Source: CAZUVM01 sp964623885
GTDB taxonomy: Bacteria; Verrucomicrobiota; Verrucomicrobiia; Limisphaerales; UBA8199
Assembly: GCA_964623885.1 (NCBI GenBank)
Contig: CAZUVM010000132.1
Span: 1-61,603, forward strand
DNA: 61,603 bases
Direction: 5' to 3'
Both the position numbers and the translations under genes were made by a program. The first letter of the stretch is position 1. The number at the start of each line of letters is the position of its first letter. Shown piece by piece: positions 38,936-48,200 of the stretch. The notes beneath the pieces were generated by a model. The model was given only the letters and a program-made list of their open reading frames with translations, was not told the DNA's origin and did not search any database.

Positions 38936-40615
38936 CTACTTCGTTTTCTTCGCCCTTTGGTCGATGCCGTTCTGGTGCAGCACTAATGCGATCGTTTTTC
39001 CCTGCTCGTCTCTCGCAAAGGTGATTTGCGCGTCCACCTCGCGGTAAAAGAAGTTAGTCTCGCTTTCGGGAAACACCTCCAGGAATGACTGCCCGGTCAG
39101 GCGCACGGTTAACTGGTCGCCTGATTGCCGCACGGTGAAAAGGGCGCCGGGCGCGAGTTCGTATTCACCGATATAGGCCTGCAGAATTTTAGGGTCCAAC
39201 TTGATGGATTGCCGTTCTTTCGGCGGTTCGTCAGAGATCTTTTTGGCGACCTGGTTCATCCCGTTTTGATGCAGGACCAGGCTTTGGACCTTGTGGGAGG
39301 TGGCGACATTAAAGGTGAGCCGAGCGCCGACCACTTTGTAAAAGAAATTGGTTTCAGATTCCGGGAAGACCTCCAAATAAGATTGGCCTGTCAATTGCGC
39401 CATTAAATGTTGCTGGTCACGACGCAGGTTGAAGAAGATTCCGGGCGCCAATTCATATTTACCGACGTATCGGTCCAAAGCTTCAGCAGGCAAATGGATG
39501 GCCAGTGGGTGCGTTTGAGGCTTCGCCTTTTGGAGTTGACGATTGCTATCCAGGATATGAAAGCCAACATCATCGACCGACTGCGCGACATTACAAAGCA
39601 GCACTACTCCTGTTTTCTTGTCCGGGTCGAATCCAACGAACGAATGATAACCACCCGTTTGGCCATTGTGCCAAACGATCCGCATGCTGTTGCGGTCGGT
39701 CACGTGCCAGGCCAGGCCGATGCGTGTATCGGGCGTGTCCGTCGAATTAACAGGCATTTGGGCGGTTTTTAAAGCGGCCCCAACTCCAGATGTTTGATCG
39801 GCCAGGTTTGCCGCGAGAAAAGTCAGCATATCGTGCGCGGAAGAGCGAATTCCTCCCGCTCCCGCAAGCGCGTTCAGGTCCCAGTTTTCAACTATCGTCC
39901 CGCTCGCATCGTGTGGCGGCGCGAGCCTCTTTTTGAAATTGGGGGTCAACTCGACTACAGTTTCGGTCATCCCGAGCGGACCGCAGAGCCGCTGTTGCAG
40001 AACGCCGGCGTAATTAGTGCCTAGCCGCCGGGCAAGCAAATGGCCCAGTAGACCCATTCCGAGGTTGGAATATTCATAGCTTTTGCCGGGGGCGCGCGGG
40101 AGCGTGTAATCGGATAGAAACTGGTACAGCTTTTCCGGCGTGTAATCGGCATAGGGATTCGCCCCGTCGCTGGGAAGGAAATTGTCGGGCAGACGGGGCA
40201 GTCCCGACCGTTGGGTTGCCAGATCCAGCAGCGTGATTTGCTTGCCGTCCAGCGAAGGGGCTCTCGTCGCGGCTGGCAGGTATTTTAGAATTGGGTCCTG
40301 GAGGTTTACCTCACCGAGCTGAGCCATTTCGGCCAGCAAAGAACCGGTGAGAACTTTGGAAACGGACCCAATCTCGAACAGCGTGTGTTCATCGAAGGGG
40401 CGACCATCCGGCAATGTTCCGGAGTTGATCACCCGGCGGCCATTTCTGTCAATGACACCGGCCACGAATCCGATGTCGTCGGAGGACGACGCCAGGCGCG
40501 CCCGGAGAGCCGCGCGGATTTCGCTGTCGCTGGGAAGCTCGGGGACAGCAGCCAGACCGGTCATGGTTCCTATAAGAAGCCCGGCTACCGATAAAACATA
40601 GGCGGATGTTGACAT
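38936..40615 (-). CDS. Beta-lactamase-family serine hydrolase with duplicated C-terminal module
   Basis: A 559-residue exported protein (signal ending near PELP) of the class C beta-lactamase/DD-peptidase-like family. Active-site elements are S84-x-x-K87 in GSVSKVL, Y182-S-N184 in YEYSNLG and H316-N-G318. After the catalytic domain come two copies of a ~90-residue module (about 375-460 and 470-555), each with YELAPG, LTGQS(Y/F)LEVFPESETNFFY and LVLHQNG. These resemble the beta-barrel tail domains seen on such esterases. Likely a peptidase or esterase of the envelope rather than an antibiotic-resistance enzyme; the substrate is unknown. Confidence 0.88.
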   Translation of the reverse strand: MSTSAYVLSVAGLLIGTMTGLAAVPELPSDSEIRAALRARLASSSDDIGFVAGVIDRNGRRVINSGTLPDGRPFDEHTLFEIGSVSKVLTGSLLAEMAQLGEVNLQDPILKYLPAATRAPSLDGKQITLLDLATQRSGLPRLPDNFLPSDGANPYADYTPEKLYQFLSDYTLPRAPGKSYEYSNLGMGLLGHLLARRLGTNYAGVLQQRLCGPLGMTETVVELTPNFKKRLAPPHDASGTIVENWDLNALAGAGGIRSSAHDMLTFLAANLADQTSGVGAALKTAQMPVNSTDTPDTRIGLAWHVTDRNSMRIVWHNGQTGGYHSFVGFDPDKKTGVVLLCNVAQSVDDVGFHILDSNRQLQKAKPQTHPLAIHLPAEALDRYVGKYELAPGIFFNLRRDQQHLMAQLTGQSYLEVFPESETNFFYKVVGARLTFNVATSHKVQSLVLHQNGMNQVAKKISDEPPKERQSIKLDPKILQAYIGEYELAPGALFTVRQSGDQLTVRLTGQSFLEVFPESETNFFYREVDAQITFARDEQGKTIALVLHQNGIDQRAKKTK

Positions 40616-40865
40616 AATGCATGTCGGATTTTCTAAACTTTGGCCGAATTGAGGAAAGTGAAGTAAGCATCGCTTCCAATCATTCTTTGCCGTTTATTCA
40701 TATTTGTCGCGGGGCGACGGTGAAAAACTACAGGAGATGGAAAAGAGCCGTTGTCCTAGAACTGGAGCACTCCAGGCATTCTCCAGGTTGTCCAGGTCTC
40801 GTTTCGGCTCCTGGTAGCGGGCGTCCAGTTCGCGAATCTTGATGCGATCGGTTTTTTGACCGTGG

Positions 40866-41989
40866 TTACATTGCGCCATACTTTTCGACAACCCAACGCA
40901 TCGTGGCAGGATAGCCGAACATCCGGAGCCGGTCATAGAAGTTGGCGCGATCCGCATCTGTGAGCCGCGGCAGGATAGCTTCTTCCTGGGGCGCAAGCCC
41001 CTTAAGCGATTCGCGGTATTGGTTCAGGGCATCGAGCTGCTGCTGGACGGTACTGCCCGTATCGAGATATGAGCTTCCAGGGTCCATTGATCCGAGCACG
41101 ATCTTCTGGATGGCAATGCCCACCAGCGTATTGATCAGCGGGAACTCGCTCGGAGCGCCCACTTGTTGGCCGAGGTTCATACCAGCCTGGACAAGGCTTT
41201 GCGCCGAGGCGGGATCGCCCGATTGCTGGTATTGGCCCGCCAGGTCCGCGATGCTTTGGCCCAGTTTCTTGTTCTCTGCTAAGTGGGGCAGGAGCAATTC
41301 GCTTGAGGCGGCGGTTTTTGCGTCCGCCTCCGTGTAACCCGCAGTCCGGTACGCCTCTTCCGTGGACTGCAATGACTCGAGCATATAGGAATCGAACCGT
41401 TTCCCGGCGGATGCTTGGAGCTCTTGCAATGCACCTTGGGTGTTGCCGGCTTTGAAATCATCGGCTGCTGCCAGGTAATCGGGCAGGGCGTTATTCGGTC
41501 GGCTTGCTTGAGAGCCTCAAGCCAATGGCGTCGCTCGGGCGATGCCGGTTTGGTGCTGTCATGGGGTCCATCCAGGAAATACGCATCGAACGCAACATGC
41601 GGGTCGTTGGGGAATTTCTGCATGGCCTCGTGCAGGTAAGACTTATCGCCAAACACGCGGCTGGCGGCCACCAGGCTCGCCGCGCTCCTATGGTTGTCGC
41701 TCAGGAAAGCTTCCGCGCGCTCGGCGGTCAGCTTACTGCGCTCCGCTTCCATGTGCTCTTCGAGAGTCTTCAGCGAAGGCGGCCCCGCATGCGGTTTATT
41801 GATACCGATCGACCGTTTGTGCGGCGCGCCCGGACTCGTTGCAGGATCTGTCTGGGAAGTCAAACCGGGTTCCGACAAGCGGCTACGGCCAAACGGTCCA
41901 GGCGGTAACATCCAAAGAGTCACGGCGGCGAGCATCGACCCGCGACACACACTATTATCGTGGTCCGCATAAAGCCTCTCTGCTGACAT
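40866..41989 (-). pseudogene. Unknown gene split by a single-base frameshift
   Basis: Two frames on the minus strand join into one gene. The upstream part (start near 41989, or 41935) runs through ERAEAFLSDNHRSAASLVAAS to WLEALKQADR. Adding one A at about 41494 continues as NNALPDYLAAADDFKAGN and into the downstream frame (QELQASAGKRFDSYMLESLQ), which ends at 40866. The product would be ~370 residues, helical and tetratricopeptide-like in feel, with a short hydrophobic N-terminus. The N-terminus is also untidy: a better signal-like stretch (MRTTIIVCVAG) lies in another frame at 41971, so a second frameshift is possible. Function unknown. Confidence 0.6.
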
Positions 41990-42135
41990 AACATCGGACA
42001 GGGCGGACGACCATGCCTCACGCAACTTGTTTCAGTTGCGCGGCTTCCGAGTTTAGCCGCCTTTCGCATCTTGGATTTCGGTGTTCGAATTAGCGTTGCG
42101 CAACACAGTAAGCCACGTGGCTGCGCAAAAGAGAA

Positions 42136-42155
42136 CCCCGGGCGAACACCCGGGG
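42136..42155 (-). terminator. Rho-independent terminator (minus strand)
   Basis: A perfect 7-bp stem CCCCGGG (42136-42142) / CCCGGGG (42149-42155) with a 6-base loop. On the minus strand it is followed by TTCTCTTTT. It lies 37 bp downstream of the small minus-strand frame at 42192-42320. Confidence 0.65.
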
Positions 42156-42191
42156 CGCCTGCAAACAATCAAATTGATTTACGTCCGCTAC

Positions 42192-42320
42192 CTACGGCGC
42201 ATTCGTCGGAACCAGCCGGAAGTAGAGGTTATCGGTAGAACTGGCGCCAAATAGCAGTCCGGGAATCCCTGGCAGGCCGAAGGCCACCATTGCTGCGCAC
42301 AGACGGGGGGTGCTTTGCAT
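42192..42320 (-). CDS. 42-residue ORF ending in the F-x-R exported-protein tail
   Basis: A short frame, too small for most gene finders, starting MQSTPRLCAAMVAF and ending DNLYFRLVPTNAP. The last ten residues match the C-terminal signature of exported proteins in this genome (compare FYRVQVLP and FYRAVSP). It has a terminator after it. It may be the surviving 3' end of a decayed larger gene rather than a functional peptide; the start codon could be fortuitous. Confidence 0.4.
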   Translation of the reverse strand: MQSTPRLCAAMVAFGLPGIPGLLFGASSTDNLYFRLVPTNAP

Positions 42321-42555
42321 AGGTTCTGGGTTGAGTTGAAGTTGATCGAATCGCTAAGAAAGCCGCACGGCAGCCAGGAAACGCCCGTTTTGATGCTGCA
42401 GCGACCCGCCTCAGCGTGTGCACGCATCCTAGGTTTTTCCGAAGAAAAAAGTCAAGCTCCGAAGCTTGCCACCTCAGCCTTCCGCTCTCGGACTTCGATC
42501 TTCCTTCGGAACTCGGATTTCGATTTTAGGACCTGGTCTGGCGCGAGGGAGTTCG

Positions 42556-43983
42556 CTAATGAGGATTGGCTGAATTGGCCGCCACCCGGTTGAGTAGACG
42601 TTCCATGGCATCCAGCCGCTGTTTCAGCGCTTGGATTTCTACGTCCTTTTGCGCGATTTTCTGATTGAGCGCCTGGATGGACGCCAGTGCCACTCCGTCA
42701 GCATCCACTGAACAGATGCTTTTGTCATCGAGGCCCAGTGCAAAGGCCTTTCGGAAATCCTGGGCCATAGGGCCAACGTGCCGGCATGCTATCTCGCCTT
42801 TGTAATTCCAACTCTCCAGCGGGAGATTAGCGACCTTCTCGAGAATTTCACGCGTATCCACGGGTGCAAAGTTCTCTTTGGCATTGCGATCGCTGGTCTG
42901 TGTCACCGTGCCATGAACGTACACATCTCCGTAGAAATCTCCCGCCAGGCCGGTTGTCGCCAGATAGACAGCGATACCCGAGGCCGTGTTGTAAGAAAAA
43001 ACACCGATATTGCTTCCGTAGCCCTTGATCCCATATCCATCACCTCCCGTGTTAGACGCGTAGATCTCGCCGCTATTAATAGACGAAGCCGAGAGGGAGC
43101 CGTTCACTTGCACAAACCCATCAAATAATCCGGCGCCTCCCGTGCCGGCATTACTGGCATGAAACAGCGTGCCGCTAGTAGTGCCGGAGACAGTGACCGG
43201 TCCATAAAAGGCTCCCGCAAAACCACTGGCCCCAAGATAGGCCGAGTTGTTGCCGTCAAAGCCATATCGGAACAGACCGCCCCAGCCTCCAACAACATTC
43301 GCTTGTCCAAACACGCCGTAACCCGTGCCCGTCATGCCGGACAAACCATTACCGCTTCCCGAATTATCGGTCTCGAATAGTGCAATGTTCGTCGCACCGA
43401 CGCCATGGAAAGGAATGGCAATCCCAGCGATACCCTGAGGTCCTTTGATATTGGCGACCTGATTATAGGTTCCGGATGCTCGATGGTAGACGTCACCTGT
43501 AACGCCGTTAAGGTAGAAATCACCGTCGATGCCCAGAGTGCCGGCAGGTGCACCTGAACCTTCCCGCCACACGGATCCTGGAGTTCCAGCAGGACCTTGC
43601 GGACTCGCGGCAAAGAGCGCGTACGGGCTGGCAGTTAACGCTTGACGGGGACTTAGTGCGCTGAAGTTGCCGTTGTTGGCAGGACGCACACCGACTTGCA
43701 GCCAACGCGACGGTCCGTCGAATACGCTGCCGCCAAAATCCAATGTGACAGTAAACACGCCATCGCTGCCGGTCACCGCCGAGTTGGTCACTGGGCCGGC
43801 CAGGGCATTCCCGCCGATGGCGGCGTCATAAAGAGTGAAAGTCAGATCGTAGCTCCCGCTTTGAGGCACGCCGCTGGCGGTGAGCCGCCCCTGGTATGTA
43901 AAACTCGTGCCTTGGGCTAGAATCGACGAACCGCTCGTGAATAAGACCACCAGTGATGTGATGCAGGCGATTTTTGTCTTCAT
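42556..43983 (-). CDS. Tail-fibre-like secreted protein with S74 chaperone domain
   Basis: A 475-residue exported protein. A signal peptide (LVVLFTSGSSILAQG) is followed by a beta-sandwich-like FTYQGRLTASGVP segment common in bacterial fibre proteins, a Gly-rich collagen-like stretch (GPAGTPGS, KGPQGIAG), repeats of YGVFG/FAGAFYG type (about 210-360), and a C-terminal peptidase S74 intramolecular chaperone (from ~365: SDRNAKENFAPVD, VGPMAQDF, VDADGVALASIQALNQKI) ending in a coiled coil. S74 domains trimerise fibres and cut themselves off. There are no phage genes around, so a cell-surface fibre or adhesin is more likely than a prophage piece. Confidence 0.88.
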   Translation of the reverse strand: MKTKIACITSLVVLFTSGSSILAQGTSFTYQGRLTASGVPQSGSYDLTFTLYDAAIGGNALAGPVTNSAVTGSDGVFTVTLDFGGSVFDGPSRWLQVGVRPANNGNFSALSPRQALTASPYALFAASPQGPAGTPGSVWREGSGAPAGTLGIDGDFYLNGVTGDVYHRASGTYNQVANIKGPQGIAGIAIPFHGVGATNIALFETDNSGSGNGLSGMTGTGYGVFGQANVVGGWGGLFRYGFDGNNSAYLGASGFAGAFYGPVTVSGTTSGTLFHASNAGTGGAGLFDGFVQVNGSLSASSINSGEIYASNTGGDGYGIKGYGSNIGVFSYNTASGIAVYLATTGLAGDFYGDVYVHGTVTQTSDRNAKENFAPVDTREILEKVANLPLESWNYKGEIACRHVGPMAQDFRKAFALGLDDKSICSVDADGVALASIQALNQKIAQKDVEIQALKQRLDAMERLLNRVAANSANPH

Positions 43984-44453
43984 ATGCCTCCAGATTTCAT
44001 TGTTAGCAGGCTGTTCAGGTTAAGCGTAAGCGGTCAGGCGGCCATTGAGGAGCCCACGCCCGCAGCTACAGAAATGCTGAACCGTAGGTACCAGGCGGTG
44101 CCTCAACATTAGCATCAGTGTTGTTAATTTAAAAGATAAAATTTGGAATAATCGCCTCTCGCTGTGCATGAACTCAACCACCGCCGCCAAGACCAAATCA
44201 ATGCAGTTCCCGAAGCAATCAAAAACGTGAGAAAGTCGAAGGCCTAATGCCAGGCCTCGACGCTTGAACAGTCAATCTCAAGGCCGACTAAGTCGGTTTC
44301 GGTTCCTCGGATTTCGACTTCTTTAGAATTCGGATTTAGGGGCTTTGTGCAGAAGCATGACCGGTCCCCCGTTACAGCTTGCGCGCACGCACCCATTCCG
44401 GCAGCTGCGAGCGGAGGCCGCTCGCGCCATCAGCATTTACAACGCGTTCTAAC
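43984..44453. other. 470-bp intergenic region with repeat remnants
   Basis: No gene seen. An AT-rich patch near 44118-44150 is the likeliest promoter area for the fibre gene. GTCGAAGGCCT / AGGCCTCGAC (44235-44261) forms a strong hairpin. 44285-44340 is a degenerate GAAGT-family half-copy, and 44396-44437 matches the right half of the element at 7935-8043 (CTGCGAGCGG ... CCGCTCGCGC ... TCAGCATTT). Confidence 0.55.
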
Positions 44454-44768
44454 TTATTTCGCCCTGCGCAGCAGCAGCCTTCGGGAATCCAGGTTGATAG
44501 GTTCCCAGCCGTCTTTGGCGAGTTGATTAGCTCCGTAAGCCAGGCACCACTCTTCGTTCTGGGCATCGCCGGGAATGTTAACTCCCTTCTTCTCGAGGTG
44601 CACCCATTCAAATTTATCGGGCAGGTTGTAATAGAGGCGATCCGGCCCGTCCCACTTGAGCACTGCGTATTCGTATTTGGGAGCCGGCTTTTCCTGCGCT
44701 TTTCCAGGGCTCACTGCCCACACCAACGCCGCAACCAGAACCGGGGCGACCCATAACAGTTTTTTCAT
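44454..44768 (-). CDS. Small secreted protein, DUF4177-like
   Basis: A 104-residue exported protein: signal peptide MKKLLWVAPVLVAALVWA to about residue 25, then KYEYAVLKWDG, a charged middle and a C-terminal LAKDGWEPINLDSRRLLLRR. The pattern of KYEY-hydrophobic strand, then a Leu-x-x-x-Gly-Trp-Glu-x-hydrophobic turn and a basic end, is that of DUF4177-type small proteins. Role unknown. The start ATG 44768 avoids an unlikely 23-residue extension. Confidence 0.7.
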   Translation of the reverse strand: MKKLLWVAPVLVAALVWAVSPGKAQEKPAPKYEYAVLKWDGPDRLYYNLPDKFEWVHLEKKGVNIPGDAQNEEWCLAYGANQLAKDGWEPINLDSRRLLLRRAK

Positions 44769-44985
44769 AGGTTTGAATGTTTTACTTTTCCCGAGTTGAT
44801 CGTTCACACGCCGGCCGTTTTGAGCCGGCGGCCACACGCTATTCTGCTGCCAACGGCTGGCAAGGAGAAAGGATAGAGAAGCTGAAAGTTCGAATTACGA
44901 AGGACGAGGTGCGAAATTACCAAGCAGAGCACCGGACTCCGAAGGCGGAGCGCGCGCCGTCCCGGCCCGCAGCGGATTGATGGCG

Positions 44986-45204
44986 CTATACGCTTCCGAA
45001 GCTTTTATGCGCGCTGCTCCGTTGCTGCCGCAACGTAGGCCTCGCGTCCTTGGCGTTCGGCACCATTTGCTTCCGCCTTCCAGTTTGCTTGCCCAGCATT
45101 TTAGCGAGCAGGAAAATCAGAATCGCGCCGCCGAGCCCACCGCCCAGCAGCAAGTAGAGCAGGGCGTAACCGGCAGCCGCAAACATAGGAACAAACAGAA
45201 TCAT
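44986..45204 (-). CDS. Small membrane protein, unknown
   Basis: A 72-residue frame with one long or two short hydrophobic segments (MILFVPMFAAAGYALLYLLL, then GGAILIFLLAKML) followed by a basic tail rich in Lys/Arg/Gln. The composition is convincing for an inner-membrane protein, but there is no recognised family and no good ribosome site. It lies between the DUF4177-like and dikinase genes on the same strand. Confidence 0.5.
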   Translation of the reverse strand: MILFVPMFAAAGYALLYLLLGGGLGGAILIFLLAKMLGKQTGRRKQMVPNAKDARPTLRQQRSSAHKSFGSV

Positions 45205-45298
45205 AACTGGATCGATTTGAGGGTTTGGTTGATTAAGGACTACGACTCTCTAACCTCCAATGCAACTTCCTCGTCGGCCGCCGTCCCAGCCATGGGGT

Positions 45299-48200
45299 CT
45301 AATGCTTAACCGCTGGAAGTTTTAGCGCCTCTTTCATCAACTCCGCGTTCTCAGTCAAAACCCACAGCCAATGGTTCATGATTTCAGCGTTGGTTTTGTC
45401 CCGCCAATGCGGGAACAAACGCTCCGCATCCGCAAGCGCACGACGCTCGTTTGTAGGGTGAATCTCCAGCGTGAAAGAAAGGCTGCCCGATGGCTGTGCT
45501 CCCAGTGCCGTCGCGATGATCTTATTCAAACCGGCAGGACCATACATTGGCCCGACCGAACGCCGACCACGATTTTCGAAGTCCAGCGGTATCTCCGCCT
45601 TAAAACTCAAATGATCGGCCACACCAAACGCGCTTGCCTTCGACAGCGGATGTCCGTCGTGCAGATGGAAATGTAGCGGTTTGCCTAAAGCACCCAGCGC
45701 GGTGATTAGGCCAACAACCGATGGCAATGCAGCGGCCACGGCGCACTCCAGGTCCGGCATTAGCGTGGGAAGCTCTGCCGGGCGGTCCTTCAGCCGGCAA
45801 ACATCGGCGTCAGCATGCATCTTTTGGTAAGCCGCTCGGATGCTCTGGATCCCCACGTGCCCCACGTCCACGGCCGCGGTAACACGTTCCAAATGCCGAA
45901 TGCCGTCGAACAGCTCCGCAAACTGGGCAGGCTCCAAACCCGCAGCGTATTCGAGAAAAACCAGCGGGTCACTTTTGTCGCGGGCCAGCATCGAATCCAT
46001 GTCCTGTGCTGCTTGAACAAACGCTTCGGGCTGCCGCTCCCATTCGCCGCGATCGTGCAACAGCAACCCAGCAATGCGTCCGTTGAACCGGGAAGCGAGC
46101 TCGCGAATTTTGGCGCGAGTCTGCGGATCGCCGAAATTGAAATCGCGCGGCAAATGAACAGTCGGTTGCGACGTCGAGCCAGGCACGAAGGACAAAATCC
46201 AATCCAGTTGCTCCGGCGAACCCGCGTGCACCTCGGCGGCCAATCCCGCTTGCTCAAAGCGCAGGCGCGCGAGTTGGAGCAATGAATCATCGCCGGCGAC
46301 GCGCTTCTCAAAAAGTCCAAGCAGCTTGCAGGGCAGGGCAGGGGGGCTCGCTTGGGACGGACGGACCTGGGCAACTTCGGCCGGTTCGGCAGGTTGGTGA
46401 CATGCCCCGCTACTCGGTTCTCTTCGCGCGCGCTGGTTCGTGTGAGCTCTGGCAGCAGAGTCCGAGGCTGCTGATGCCTTATCCAGCCCTTGCTGTGGCC
46501 GCGCCTGGACGAAATAAACTTCTCCTTTAACCACCGCGCCTTCGATATCCATCGGCGTGTTAAATGCCGTTTCGACTTTCTCCGCCGCTTGGCCCAACCG
46601 TTTCACTAATTTTCCCCGAGCGTCCGGATCGATCGAAAGTTCGCATTCCGAGTAATCGACCAGCCGCTTCTCAATGCCGCCGCCCGCCGATGGCTGCAGC
46701 GCCTGCGAAAGGTTGGCAAACGCCAGCAGCCGCGTCGCGCCGGTCTCCTTGTCGTAAACAAAGCGATATGGCGAACCGTGATTGGCCGCGGAAACTAGCG
46801 TTTCCCCCAGCCCCACCGCCAGCTCGATATAAACCTGCCGCCGATCGCCGTTGACCGGATTGGCAGTATGAATGACGAAGGAATACTCCGGTGCGAGCAT
46901 CGGCTGAAGCAACACGGCCATGTGCGCTTCCATTTGCGGGATTCCGACCCTGCGTCGGTCCCGTGCCGCGCGTCGGGTCCAAAGTGATGACCATACTTGC
47001 CTCACCGCACTTTCAATCTTGTCGACCAACACGTTCGGCACTGACTCGTAGAGCCCCGCTCCCGCCGAAGTCTCCATGTCCTCGCAATTCGAACTCGACC
47101 TCGCCATCAGCCTGGTGTTGGTGTCGAACTGTTTTGCCAGGCCGGAAATAAAACGCTGCGGAACCGTCAAACCAGACGCTAGCCTCCCCAACTGCTCAAC
47201 CATGCCGTCGAATTCATCATCATTCGCGCTTTCGAGTCCGCCGATTGCCTGTTCATATTCACGGTCCAGTGCCGGGCTAGCCTCCAGCGCCTGTTCCATC
47301 GCTCCGAATGGAATCACTTTACCATCCAGCGCCTTGAATAACGCGCCTGAATCCTGCGCAATCTCCATCAGACGTCGCGCTCCAAACGCTTTGGGACCGG
47401 CTGTCTCCGGTGTGGCCTCATTCAGCTTCAACAATGAGCCGTCTCCGTTATTGGTGGCTGCTATTCGTGGTTGAGCGGCGGGTGGTGATTGAGGCTGGTT
47501 AACTGATGACGCTGTTGCCGAGTTCTCTTCTGTCCACCGCACTTCGTCCACGGTAGCCGTTAAACTCAGGACCCGACCCTCTAGTTTGCGCAGCGACTCC
47601 ATCATATCGGGCACTTCACAAGTGACGAACACCACTCCGGCCTGACGTGCTCGTACTGCCAGGTGCGACAAATGCGGTATTTCCTGCGCCAGCACGACGC
47701 CGGCCACTTCCGTTGGCAGTTCCTCATCACCGTGCGCCTGCCTCAGTAGAACCAAAGCCGGCTCCGTGCCCGCTTTAGCCATTTTCTCGAGCGAATCGAT
47801 AACTTGCAGCCGACCGTTGGCGAGTCCGCTTACGAGAATCTCCCATCCGCTATCGCCCAGCAAATCCCGCAAGCGGCGAATGAGCAACGATGCTAGTTTG
47901 GAAAGTTGAAACACAACGTGTCTGCGAATCTCCGCTTCGCCGAATACCCGCACTGCCGGCTCGGCCACGCCCAGCGCCCGCCCGAGTCGTTCGGCTTCCC
48001 TGGGAAACAAAGCCATAACTTCATCGGCAAATGCTTCCGACAAACGCTGTGCGCGCTCGACTGTGGCTTTCAATCGCAGGCAGTCCTCACGAACGCTGCT
48101 ATCGAAGTTCTGACTCCAGGCACGCAGCTCGTTTTCAATAATCACGCATTCCTCTTGCGAGACACCGCCCAAACCCGCGTTGACCACGCAGCACTGCAGC

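Noticed and set aside
42556..43983. Considered as evidence of a prophage
   Set aside because: The S74 protein has its own signal peptide and no phage structural, replication or lysis gene is nearby.
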